Origin: Oenanthe sinensis
Taxonomy: Eukaryota; Streptophyta; Magnoliopsida; Apiales; Apiaceae
Length of the DNA: 64,000 bases
Direction of reading: 5' to 3'
Assembly (NCBI GenBank): GCA_028671895.1
Contig: JAPMAC010000231.1
Location: 8,024,001-8,088,000 of the forward strand
In this document: piece after piece, positions 27,245-39,064 of the stretch
Numbering within the stretch: the first letter of the stretch is position 1
Layout of the letters: the number at the start of each line of letters is the position of its first letter
The notes under the pieces: generated by a model
The model's input: the letters and a program-made list of their open reading frames with translations, nothing else
Told to the model about the DNA's origin: nothing
Database searches by the model: none
Made by a program: the position numbers and the translations under genes

Positions 27245-28761
27245 AAAAGAAATAAACTAACAATTCTAACTCATACCTTAAAACTTATAACGTCTACCCT
27301 CGATGACGTTACCAAATTAAACAATTAAACATAACATTAAACATTTTTTTAAAATATTTAACTAATTAATATTTTTAATCAAATAATAATTGAAACTTAA
27401 AATAAATATATTATTACAAGAAATTTTTTTGAAATAAGGGCTTTGTAAAATGAACTTTTCCCGGGATCACAACCCCTCAAAATCAATCCCAAACAATGCA
27501 ATCCAACTATACTAAAATAAAACTAACAAATTTAAACCACCAAATAGATTATACCTATACACATAAAATTGCCAGAAACGGAGAACAAAATCATCTAAAC
27601 TCAAAAATCTGGCTAACAGGTAACTATCTGTAGTATAAAAACAATCTCTTAAAATTATGAAATTAATATATATAAACTAGCATGCCCGAATATTTACAAG
27701 CGTTAAGTCAGGATCTTAAAAGTCTTACCATAAGATCAATTACAGACACCCCACAAGTCTTTTCTGATGGCTGGAAAATATTCTCAGAAAAATCCAAAAT
27801 TAATCCTCATGCATATACACGTGTTGTAGTGCCTCCTAGCTTGATCACCATCTTTAAATCCTCTTTCTATACTCCTAAATAAATTAAAAACGAAAACCTG
27901 TCCAGAAAATAATCTTTTCAAAACTCAACTAAAATTATACCTATGGGTAGGCCTTAAAGCGCTGATCATTTATATATGTAAATATCGAATATTGGATGCA
28001 CGATTCGTAAATAATGAATTTAGAAAGCTTTATATCTATAAATATGCGTGCCGTTCAGAAAAGGAACGAAGACAGAGGAGTGGTGTGCGTGGATGACAAA
28101 CGAAAGGGGAGGGGGTGCTCCGTGTATAAAAAAACATGAGGGGGATTAAAGTGGGAGAAGATACTGGGGAGAGAGAGAGAAACAGAGATGAGATAATTTG
28201 GGGTGGGTGTTGGTCGCGGGTTGAGGGGTGGGAACCGGGTAGATTTAGGTTTATAAAATATATACTATATATATATTTATAAACTTTTAAAATTTATAAA
28301 AATGTATTTTCTACAATCAGTTAATATCACGATTAATATCTAAATAATTTTAAATAATTCTGAAAGTTCAATAAAAATATTTTAGGAAAAATTATATATT
28401 TTATTATTTTCAAAACTAATTAAAAATAATAATTTTCCAAAATATTTAAATATTTCGATTATTCAAAAATATAAAAAATACTAATTTTTTTAATATCCAA
28501 ATAATTTACTCAAAATAAAATTTTCAACCGAAGAAAAAATACCGACTCGAGATACTGACCTGATCAGTAAAATAACATTAAAAAATTCTTAAACTGAACT
28601 CAGCCCCACTTGACTGAAAATAATTTCTAAAATAATAATAAAAATATAGAAATGCATCCAAATGGAATAAAATATAAAAAAATTATTCCTCCTCTTTTGA
28701 GAAAACCAATAAAATATTCAAATAACAAAAATAAATTTTGAAAAATATCCGAGTTGTTACA

Positions 28762-29547
28762 CCAAATTTTATTGAATTCAAGGTTGAGAACCTCTGAACA
28801 GAAACGAATTGATTCTAGAAGCTGAATTGAAGATGTAGTAGCTCGAGGTAGTGGTCAAGGTGTTATAAGTGAATTTGATAGTTTGGAATAACTTGAAAAC
28901 TGAACAGCAAGTCAAGCCTACAGGGCAACAAGAAGTTCAATGACATTAGATTCAGACGGAATCCCAATTATAAATCTAAGGTCCTTACCTATAGATTCCG
29001 TAAAGGAGATTTTCAAGAACAGTTCAAGAGGCGGTTGCAAAACAGGGATGGTTGGAAATAGAAGACAAGATCAGGGGTTTGCTACACAGTTTGAAAAAGC
29101 CTGTACAAGCAAATGATGACAGACACTATATTGGGTTGAAGTAGGAATCTCAAGCATTAATGAGGATGCAGCAAGGGAAAGCATATTGTGGTGAAGTTAA
29201 ATGCAAAGCTGATTCTATCAGTGACAGTGATGAACCAAATGGATATCTGACATCAATGACCAACACTGGAGATGAATCACTAAGCACTTCACAGGTACAC
29301 ATTCTTACTATTATACGTTTATCTAATTCAGAACTGTATAATGATTATGTGTTGAAATGTATTATATTCATGTCAGCATGTTAGCATCTTAGGACTTAAA
29401 TGTTTAATTGATTGCTAAGAATAAGATTGCATGCGAGGATTCATGAGTTTAATTAGTACATTTCATACTTGATTTTATATGCAGTAAAATGAATATTTAG
29501 AATTAGATAGAGTGTTCTAGATGGTTAGGTGTATCCCTGAATATTTG
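28762..29547 (+). repeat. 786-bp direct repeat, right copy (gag remnant of F, filled site)
   Basis: Same length and order as 22461-23246, starting CCAAATTTTATTGAATTC right at the outer edge of element E's 5' LTR. Carries the MRMQQGKAYCGEVK gag fragment, with the TAA of copy 1 reading GAA here. It continues without a break into the rest of F. Confidence 0.9.
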
Positions 29548-30180
29548 CTGGAACTTGATTTAAATCTTCTGTGATTAATACCTCTGTTAATGTTGTGAAA
29601 ATTGCTAAATAGATAAACAGGTCATAGATCAGATATTTTATATTTGTTCTTATTGTGATAAATGACTTGTTAAGTGTATGTAGAATTTGATATTGCTTAT
29701 AATGTTTTATTCAAATATTCTGCATATTCTTAAAATTGTTTATGTGCTTATTTTCACATGATTTGCTCCCACTCCCATAGTTGCACTTAAATGTAATATT
29801 AGATCATGTATTGCTTGTTAGGGATAAAATGGTTAAAAGATGGTAGAATTATCTAAGTAGTCAGTGAGACTTGTTGATTCGAGGATTAATCTAAAACTGA
29901 CTTAGGTAATTAGAGATAGTTAAAAATGTTAGACAACAACAGAAATGGATTAGACAGAATTAATAATTAATTTATTAGTTCTTCTATCCATGTGATTTAT
30001 GCATGTTGAAGCTGTTGTTACCTTTGATAATATCTCTAACCCATCTGGACTAAATTAAAGTTGAGTACCAAGAAGCTTAATCATTTGTGATTGCAGAGTA
30101 TGTAACAAAAGACAAAATTTATGTGACTTCGTGACATTTATTGTTTGAGGCATATGATTAAGATTGAAGCTCTAACATCA
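29548..30180 (+). other. Decayed DNA between gag and pol of element F
   Basis: AT-rich, no open frame, no clear similarity to A or B proteins. By position it should hold the coiled-coil end of gag. No separate element is visible. Confidence 0.5.
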
Positions 30181-32158
30181 CAGTTGGTTGAGAAGGCCTC
30201 CCCGATGGTAACCTTTGGAGATAACAGCAAAGGACGTACAAGGGATTTGGCGATCATAATTTAAGAACTATCATCAGAAGAAGCATCTTTCTTGTGAAAG
30301 GACTTAAGCACTATCTACAGGGCACTAGGAAATTCTTTGTCAAGGGTTTTCTGGAATAACATTGAAAAGGAAAAGTGTTTGATCTCAAACAAGAAGGTTG
30401 GCAGCTCACTCAACTGAGAGTGAGGAAATTTGTTCGTAGCTGACATGGAATTCGATATGCAAAGGTGAAGTGAACTTTTTAGTAAAGTTTCATCAGTAAA
30501 GAGTTAGCTATGGCATAAGAAGCTCTCACACTCGGTGAACAAGACAATGGATTCTCCGATAAAGATGAAATTGGTGAGAGGACTGCTTCTAATGGAATTC
30601 TATCCAGAAGGACATTTTGAAGTATGTCATATAGGGAAGTCAAGATGACAACCCTAGTTACAAGTTGGTGATGTTCGTGCATTCAGCAGACAAAATTTCA
30701 CAGATGGTGATTGATCACATCAGGAAGATCAAGTTGGAAGCAAAGTAAGCTGTGAGAACTTTGAAGTCAGATAATGGAACTGAATTTCGCGAATGAGGTT
30801 CTAAATGAATTCTGCACTGAAAAAGGTACTTTGAAGCTGAAGCAATTAACACAACATGCTGCTTTAATAAAAAAAGATCATGGAAAGACATCATATGAGT
30901 TATCGGCCAACAAGAAGCAAACACTGAAGCTCTTTCATGTGTTTGGAGGAAATTGATTTTTATTGAAGATTTATAAGAATATCTTGGCAAGTTTGAAGCT
31001 AAGGTTCATGGAATAATTTTCCTTGGCTACTCATTGCTGTCGAAAGCCTTCAGGGCTTATGTGATGTGAAAACAGAAGATGATTAAAAGTCTGAATGTGT
31101 CGACCTACTACACCAAGCTCCCAAGCATTCAAATGAATGACTATTCTGAATATTTGAAGTTTGACATCCTGTCAGAGTCAAATTCAGATACTGATGTTGA
31201 AACTGAGGTTGCAGAAGGAATCAATGATAATGACGTTGATTCAGATCCTAATAGTGGAAATGGTAGTGAAACTACACAACTCGTGAACTTTAACATAATT
31301 CATTGTATAAGGTGAATGATCTTCAACACATCCTAGCAGCAACTCAAGGGGAGCAAATAAAAGAAGGATCTACTAGTCGTACTCAACACAATGAAGATCA
31401 AAAGAATACATCAAGAATATTTCTGCCGAGACAAAGGGTTTGAAGTCAAAGTCATTCCTGGAGTCTAGTTCTTAGTGATCCAGATTTTGAGTAAAGGCTA
31501 GAAGTTCTAATCAAAATGAACATATATTTTTCGGGACCCAATAATCAATAATTAGTATCCCAAAGAATAGTGAAGATGCACTGATTGATCCAGATTGGGT
31601 GATTACAAATGCAAGGTGATCTCAATCAGTTTGAAGGCAGAAATTACTGAAGCTGGAACCCAGACCACTAAAGTCGAAGATGAAATTGGTACAGTAAGGG
31701 TTCACAGAAACTGGATGATTATTGGCATTGTTATGAGGGACAAAGCCAAACTGGTTGTTATAGGTTACTATCAAGTAGAATGTATCGATGATGATGGAAA
31801 CGGAATCTTCGGAACTTTCAAGATCAAACAGTAAGCACCAGTGACAAGATTTGATCCTTTTTGGGCCTAAAAATAAGGACCTAACAATAGAATATTCCTA
31901 GCACAAGTTGAGCATTCAAGCATGGATATCTATCAGATGAATGTGAACAAGGGCACTCCTGAATGGTGAGTTAGAAGTTGAAGTTGATGTACAACATTTC
32001 CTGGACTTTGAAGTTGCAGATACATTGGAATTTGTATATCACTCTCTTCACAAGCTCTCTATGATGGAGGTAAGAAATCAAGCAAATCGTCAAGGACATA
32101 GTATGACACTCTAACTGCTAATTACATGAAAATGATTTTATATTAGAGTAGTTATACA
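30181..32158 (+). pseudogene. pol: Pol remnant of element F, part 1
   Basis: Collinear fragments of copia pol in shifting frames: VTFGDNSKG of protease (about 30207), the pre-integrase finger region (30500-30650), NGTEF/NEVLNEFCTEKG of integrase (30774-30840), the LFHVFGGN and SLNV...KLPSIQ segments (30930-31135), the CTCAAGGGGAG linker (31338), and the WVI...ARLVAKGY-type start of RT (31595-31800). Many frameshifts, internal losses and stops; not functional. Interrupted at 32158 by element H and resumed at 40668. Confidence 0.8.
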
Positions 32159-32163
32159 CACAT

Positions 32164-33621
32164 TGTTAGTATTGGTGTCCTAGAGACAATACTTTTAATG
32201 TTTTATTGAAAACAATTAAGAATTATGTTTTATGTGATTATTTAATTATTATTTATTAAGTCTTTATTTACTGCGTTATAAATTGAAAGGATAATAAATG
32301 TCCTTGGAATATTAATACGTAATATATATCTTTAAGTATGTGACTTAAAAATGAGATTATATGAATAGTATTTTATTCCTAAAATTCCCTAGTCAAGTAT
32401 TATTATTTAAGGACAATAATAATGCAATAAACTAGTATGTTTGTTGACGGATGACCACATCTCATTGGTCATAGGTATGGTGATACTAAAGTCAAGAACA
32501 TAAGTGTATGTATCAATACATGACACTGGAAAGACCCGCCGTGAGATTCTACATGTTAATAAGTGTCATAAGAAATCTCACAGTGATAATGATGTAATGA
32601 TCCTCTGACTTGAAATCATTATATTTCTATACGAGAATTAATATACTTTGATTACACTCAAAGTTACCTTTAATCGGGTAATGATAAAGGTGTACATTGG
32701 GTATGCTATGAATCGTATGAGGAATACGAATGATAGATATAGGATTTAACCCTCCAATTCTAGGAGTGATATTATTGGCCTCTTGATTGAGTGAGACTAT
32801 GAAATGCATGGCCATGCTCAAATATTGATTTGTTTAAATAGTCTACTCATTGATCAAGGAAACCGAGATTAAACGTTGAAGAGGATGACACTATACATGC
32901 CTCGAGTTTGATCTATAATATAAGGTTAAAGGGATTATATTACATGGAACATTATTCACGAAAGGTTTAATTGAATCACCAATTATTATTGTTACTTGGG
33001 TAGCAATGATGTATTACTAGATGCCGCTCTTTGTTTATAATTTTATTATTAGATAATAAAATTATTGTCAACGTAATAATAACCTAAAGGGTCACACACA
33101 AAGAACGTCAAAACGGAGGTTTATTTAAATTACGAATTTAAATATATTATTGTTTATTCGAATTTAATTATTGAATTAATTAAGTGGGACTTGATTAATT
33201 ATATTAGAATTCGGATTTAATAAGTATTATTATTATTCGAATTTAATTATTGAATTAATTAAGTGGGACTTGATTAATTATATTAGAATTCAGATTTAAT
33301 AATAATAATAACCCAAAGTCATAATGGGTTTTGGAAACCACATGGATTAGGGTTAGGCCCAAAATCTCCCTCTCCCCTATATATATACATAATGATGTAT
33401 AGTATTAGGGTTGAATACCCTTTAGAGAGCAAATCTTTGCAACAAAGGATTGCTGTGATTCATCTTTCTGGACATCCATTAAACAGCATACGAAAGCTTT
33501 GTTAAGGTACATACTTCTTCACCATAATCATCCAACGTTATACATAGATCCTGCGATTGGGTTTCGATTTTTTATTATTTTTAAGTTAATTCCGCTGCGT
33601 TTTCATGCCCGAAACCCTTCA
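32164..33621 (+). repeat. 5' LTR of element H (1458 bp)
   Basis: TGTTAG...CCCTTCA. A 79-bp tandem duplication (33156-33234 and 33235-33313) is shared with the 3' LTR. TATATATA box at about 33378-33387. Shorter than the 3' LTR because about 145 bp are missing near 33415, between two AGAGA-type words. I counted some 20 other substitutions by eye, roughly 1.5-2%. Confidence 0.92.
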
Positions 33622-33622
33622 A

Positions 33623-33634
33623 TGGCATCAGAGC
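33623..33634 (+). promoter_or_regulatory. Primer-binding site of element H
   Basis: TGGCATCAGAGC, one base after the LTR's terminal CA. Confidence 0.92.
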
Positions 33635-35434
33635 TACGTGTATAATGGGATGATTTGGTTATGTGTTTAACAGTTTTTCGATGTATGTAAACATATATAT
33701 GATATGCCATGACTATATCTTGATATATATGTTTTATATGATTTTGAATATATGATATTCATGTGTTGTATGATGATTGTGTGTATTACTGTATGTATAT
33801 GATACATGTTTGTTCTTGTTATGGAAATCGTATTCGATACGAATTCTGAAACGGCTTCGGTAGATTTTCTGAAATCTGTGTCCAGTGTCCGATTTTCACA
33901 AACGATATGTGTTTTCTGACTGGAATCATGTCACTGAGAAATACTGACAAAGTCAGCTTCGCGTCTGTAAGCCGTTTGACGACGTTACAGGCCCCGAAAC
34001 AGCGATTTATTATTTTCTAAAATTTATTTGATTTTCTGAAATTTTGAAATTTATTATATATGATTATATGATATGTTTATATAATCTGAGATATATTACA
34101 TGTGTTATGTGATAACATTGTGGATGGTTATGGCCTAAAGACCCATAGGATAGTGGTTTTGTTTTATGGTTTTGGTTTCTAAATACGACTTGCATGTCGT
34201 TTATTCATTGTAATTGTTAATCTCGAATGTAACTCGAGTTCTTCTTGTAATTTCATTAGAATAGATTTATTTATTATTCAATGTAATTGTTCAATGGAGA
34301 CTTGGAAGCAAGGAAGCTAGGAGGCAATCCAGATGATGGAGCAATGAAGAAGATAAAGACATGTAATAGTGTAGTATTTGAAACCACCATAGATTGACCT
34401 TGATAATTCCATTAGCTTGGAAATATCACATAGGATTGGGCCATAACCAAACACGTTTAATTTATGCACAATACATATATGTATATGAATGCATGTGTAG
34501 ATATGTATGTGTTGGAATGATGTATGTATTAGATACGACACTCATGCCATGTCTGCTTAAGAAAGATAAAATCTGTAACGATTCAAGATTTTAAAATTAA
34601 CAAACGATCATGAGATTCTTGTGTTTATGAAATATGAATTTTTAAAACACGGAATTAAATATTGATTTTTGATATCTATAACTGGGATTTTCTGACAAAA
34701 ACGGATATGCGTATTCGTAAGGCTGATGGGTTTTAAGTGTGACCACTGGTATCCTCCATCTACCTGGGAAATGAACAATTTAAGATGTCAATTTGAAATA
34801 TTTGGTTCAAGGAAAAATTGAGGATCTCTTTATGATGTGATCATGATCGTTATAAATTTTCTAAACCCCTTAACAAAATATTAAGTTTTACTCGGATGTT
34901 TTCCAATGAATGAACACTCATCGAATCCTAGATCGATTAGGGGAAGGACTATCAGTGGCAGGGGACTCCTATCTATCGTGGTGAGATGCGACGAATATAA
35001 ACGGTTATATTCGGCCGTTGTATCATTGGGTCTAACTTAACTGAGTCATCATAATAAGGTGAAAATAAACGGTTATATTCAACCATTATGAACTTAGAAG
35101 CATAGAGTTTGGTTAAAAGTCTATTAGATAGATAAGATCAATCGTTGTTCACCAAACTATCCAAGAATTATATATGATATAATTGACAACTGTTGTCTAC
35201 CTAAATAATCATTTTTTAAGGACTTCCAGTGGTTGACTTAGGACATGACGAAATATGGATCTTGGCTCACTAGAAAGAATTATGGGATATACTTTCCAAA
35301 TTAATAGTAAGGGCTATTAATTTGATAAAAATAGTGGGAGATATATTATGAATATATCATAATCATTTGTACATAATAAATAACTCAGACAATCTAATGT
35401 TTATTTTATGCATTTTAAAATTGTAGATATTTAA
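33635..35434 (+). other. Long untranslated leader of element H
   Basis: 1.8 kb without an ORF. AATAAACGGTTATATTC-type words recur near 34997 and 35064. Long leaders between PBS and gag are normal for Angela/BARE elements and probably carry packaging signals. Confidence 0.65.
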
Positions 35435-36061
35435 ATGGCAAACAATACAAATACTTTCTCCGTACGAGCAACCCTTGAGAAGGACAAGCTGACAGTAACT
35501 AACTTCCTGGATTGGTATAGGAATTTGAGGATTGTCCTCAGGCAAGAGCGTAAGCTCCATGTCATTGAAATTCCTTCACCTGCTCCTCCTGCTGAGAATG
35601 CAACTCGCGTTCAGCAAAATGCTTATCAGAATCATATTGATGATGTGAATGATATTGCATGTCTCATGCTGGCAACCATGAGTGTTGAGCTTCAAAAACA
35701 ACATGAGCATATGGATGCTTATGAGATGATTGAACACCTTCAAAGAATGTTTGAGGGACAAGCTCGTCAAGAAAGGTTCGACACGAGCAAAGCACTGTAT
35801 GCTTGCAAACAGGGAGAGCGTGAACCTGTTGAACCACATGTTCTGAAGATGATAGGTTATATTGAGTATCTTGATACTTTGGGTTTCCCGATTGGTTTAG
35901 AAGCTCAGATTGACTTAATCTTGCAATCTCTGAACCACAACTATACTCATTTTGTTATGAACTACAACATGAATGAGATAGACAAAACACCCACTGAATT
36001 GTTGGTCATATTACGAACTACTGAAACCGACATGAAAAGGCTGAACCTCCTGCCATGTTGA
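35435..36061 (+). pseudogene. gag: Gag of element H, shifted at its end
   Basis: Real ATG at 35435 (MANNTNTFSVRATLEKDKL). 208 residues with the copia gag blocks FLDWYRNLRIVL, ACLMLATMSVELQ, MFEGQARQERFDTSKAL and FVMNYNMNEIDKTPTELLVIL. At the CCTCCTGCC near 36045 the frame slips by one base and stops at 36061. The protein's continuation, with the nucleocapsid, is in the frame that starts at 36055. Otherwise intact. Confidence 0.88.
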
Positions 36062-36594
36062 TGATAGATAACAAAGGTAAGGCTAATAAGAAAGGCAAAT
36101 GGAAGGGAAAGAAGAAGATTGGATCTGCTTCTGGTCCCAAGCCAAAGGCTAATCCCAAACAGGCTTTAAAGCCTAAGGGTGTTGTTGCAAAGGGTGATTG
36201 TCACTACTATGGTAAACCAGGTCATTGGAAGAGAAACTGTCATGCTTATTTGGAGGATCTGAAGAAGAAGAAGGTTGGTCAAGCTTCTGATTCAGGTATT
36301 TATGTTATAGAGGTCAATTTGTCAACTTCTACATCATGGGTATTGGATACTGGATGTGGTTCTCACATTTGTATAAATGTACATGAACTACAAAGGAGTA
36401 GGACTTTGGCTAAAGGAGAGGTCGACCTACGAGTTGGCAATGGAGCAAAGGTTGTTGTTTTAGCTGTAAGGACTTATTATTTATCATTGCCCACTGGGCT
36501 TATTTTAGAACTTGAGAACTGTTTTTACGTGCCTGCAATTTGCAGAAACATTATTTCGGTTTCTTGTTTAGACAAGAAAGGTTTTGCATTTTAA
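36055..36594 (+). pseudogene. Nucleocapsid and protease of element H, frameshifted
   Basis: Lys-rich start, then C-H-Y-Y-G-K-P-G-H-W-K-R-N-C, a CCHC knuckle whose second Cys is Tyr and so probably cannot bind zinc. Protease motif W-V-L-D-T-G-C-G-S-H follows, then LRVGNGAKV and FYVPAICRNIISVS. Stops at 36592-36594; a different frame carries on (36540-36737). Confidence 0.85.
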
Positions 36595-36737
36595 TTCAGA
36601 ACAATAGTTGTTCCTTTTCTTTGAATAATGTTACCTATGAGGTTGCACATTTATTTAACAGTTTATATGTTCTTGATTTAGACACTCCTATCTATAATGT
36701 GAATAACAAACGTCTTAAAATAAATGACTCAAATTAA

Positions 36738-39050
36738 ACATACCTCTGGCACTGTCGTTTAGGCCATATAAATGAGAAGCGCATTTCCAAGTTACATAAG
36801 GATGGATACTTGGATAAGTTTGACTTTGAATCATACGAAGCATGCGAACCTTGTCTCATTGGAAAAATGACTAAATCTCCTTTTACTGGACAAGGTGAAA
36901 GGGCCACTGAACGATTAGAACTTATACATAGTGATGTATGTGGTCCTATGCGTACTATGACAAGAGGTGACTTTTACTACTTTATCACGTTTACTGATAA
37001 TTTCAGTAGATATGTGTATCTTATGAAGAACAAATCCGATTCTTTTGAAAAGTTCAAAGAATACAAAGCTGAAGTAGAAAAGTAAACTGGCGGAAGTATT
37101 AAGACTCTATGATCTGATCGTGGAGGTGAATACTTAAGCCATGAATTTAAGAGTTTATTAAAAGAGTGTGGTATTGTATCACAACTCACTCCTCCCGGAA
37201 CACCACAATGGAATAGAGTTTTTGAAAGGAGGAATCGTACTTTGTTGGACATGGTACGATCGATGATGAGTCATGCAGATCTTCCAATTAGTTTATGGGG
37301 CTATGCCTTGGAGACGGCTGCTTATACACTTAACCGAGTTCCTACTAAAACGGTTCAGAAGACTCCATATGAGATATGGACTAAGAAACGTCATAGCATG
37401 TCATTTATGAAAATATGGGGATGTGAAGCGTTTGTGAAACATTTAACTTCTGACAAGCTAGGACCTAAATCAGATAAATATAATTTTGTGGGATACCCAA
37501 TTGAAACAAAGGGTTATTCATTCTATAATCCTTCCGAGAACAAAGTGTTTGTTGCTCGAACTACAGTTTTTCTTGAAAGAGAAATGCTTTCGAAGAAAAA
37601 TAGTGGGAGGATAATAGATCTCGATGAAGTTCGAGGCCCACAAGATAACATTGAACCAATGGAGGAACTTGAGCAGGATGTACAAGACCACAACACTGCT
37701 CAAGAAACACAGGTTATTCGTAGGTCTAGTAGGATTCACCATGAGACTGAGAGATATTATGGATTTCTCTTAACTCAAGATGGTGATGTGATGCTTATCG
37801 ACGAAGATGAGCCTCTCACCTACTAAGATGCTATGAACACTCCAGAATCCAATAGATGGCTGAATGCCATGAAATCTGAGATGGAATCCATGTATACTAA
37901 TCAAGTATGGACTTTGGTTAATGCACCTAAAGGGGTAAAACCTATAGGGTGCAAGTGGGTTTTCAAGAAGAAGACTAACATGGATGGTAATGTACAGACC
38001 TATAAGGCATGATTGGTGGTAAAAGGTTTCAAGCAAATTCATGGTATTGACTATGATGAGACTTTTTCACCAGTGGCTATGGTCAAGTCCATCAGGATTT
38101 TGCTTGCTATAGCTGCTTACTATGATTATGAAATCTGGCAGATGGATGTCAAAACCGCTTTCTTAAATGGGAGCCTTGAAGAAGATATGGATGTGTATAT
38201 GACACAGCCTGAAGGTTTTGTTGATCCAAAGAATGCTGTAAAGGTATGTAAGCTGCGTCGATCCATTTATGGATTGAAACAAGCCTCAAGGAGATGGAAC
38301 ATTCGTTTTGATGAAACTGTCAAAGAGTTTGGGTTTATTCAAAATGAAGATGAACCATGTGTTTACAAGAAGGTAAGTGGGAGCAATGTGGCATTCCTAT
38401 AATTATATGTTGATGATATATTAATAATAGGGAATGACATTCCTTCTTTACAGGCTTTTAAGACTTGATTGAGTAAGAATTTCTCAATGAAAGACTTAGG
38501 CGAAGCGACCTATATTTTAGGTATCAAGATCTATAGAGATAGATCAAGAAGAATGATCGGCCTAAGTTAGAGTAGATACTAGTCTAGTCCAGGTGAAGGT
38601 CACTGGACAGCAGTCAAGAATATTCTTAAGTACTTGAAGAGGACTAGAGATTAATTCTTGGTATATGGAGGAGAAAATAAGCTGGTTGTAAAAGGTTACA
38701 CCGACGCTAGTTTCTAGACAGACAAGGATGATTCGATTTCTCAGTCTGGATTTGTGTTTTGTCTAAATGGAGATGTTGTATGCTGGAATGGTTCACAGCT
38801 GAGACAGTTGTTGATTCTACAATAGAGCCTGAGTATATTGATGCTTGCGAAGCAGCCAAGGAGGCTATTTGGCGATGTACTTTGGAGATATCACCTAATT
38901 AATAAGATTAATAATCGAGGGGATATACATATATGTAAAGTGCATACAAATGATAACATTGCAGATCCACTGACTAAGGCTTTGTCGCAGCAGAAGCATG
39001 AAGGTCATACTAGTTCCATGGGTATTAGATACATGAGAGATTGGCTCTAG
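36738..39050 (+). pseudogene. pol: Integrase, RT and RNase H of element H, ten in-frame stops and deletions
   Basis: From 36738 one frame stays collinear as far as about 38700: pre-integrase finger (HCRLGH...CEPC), integrase LIHSDVCGPM, SDRGGEYLS and ERRNRTLLDMVRS; RT VKGFKQIHGIDYDETF, QMDVKTAFLNGSLEED, YGLKQASRRW and LYVDDILIIGND; then WTAVKNILKYLKRT and the IADPLTKAL end. Stops at 37083, 37110, 37824, 38010, 38400 and 38466, plus four more between 38560 and 38720. The RT connection before PGEGHW is deleted (near 38580), and part of RNase H is missing before RYHLI (near 38885). Confidence 0.88.
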
Positions 39051-39051
39051 T

Positions 39052-39064
39052 ACAAGTGGGAGAT
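39052..39064 (+). promoter_or_regulatory. Polypurine tract of element H
   Basis: ACAAGTGGGAGAT immediately before the 3' LTR's TGTTAG, the standard Angela/BARE form. Confidence 0.9.

Larger units (their letters stand above)
23247..28761 (-). mobile_element. Element E: non-autonomous gypsy-like element with large LTRs, minus strand
   Basis: On the minus strand: 5' LTR 28761-25437, PBS, 1.3 kb internal DNA without gag or pol, polypurine tract, truncated 3' LTR 24105-23305, then 58 bp of filler. Kinship to Tekay-like element G is shown by the LTR ends (TGTAACAAC...GGGCGTCACA versus TGTAATAAC...GGGTGTCACA), the same PBS, and the shared GATTCCG...GGACGGAATCC just before the polypurine tract. It inserted in F's gag at CCAAA. 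The 3' LTR lost about 2.5 kb of its end. Confidence 0.8.
25437..28761 (-). repeat. 5' LTR of element E (3.3 kb)
   Basis: From TGTAACAAC at 28761 to GGGCGTCACA at 25437 on the minus strand. Length and ends resemble the 3.94-kb LTR of G. It contains the 32-bp array and a larger tandem duplication. No coding capacity. CCAAA follows its outer edge at 28762. Confidence 0.8.

Noticed and set aside
32627..32821. 64-aa minus-strand ORF repeated at 39529-39723
   Set aside because: It lies in the two LTRs of H; repetition reflects LTR copying, not coding conservation.
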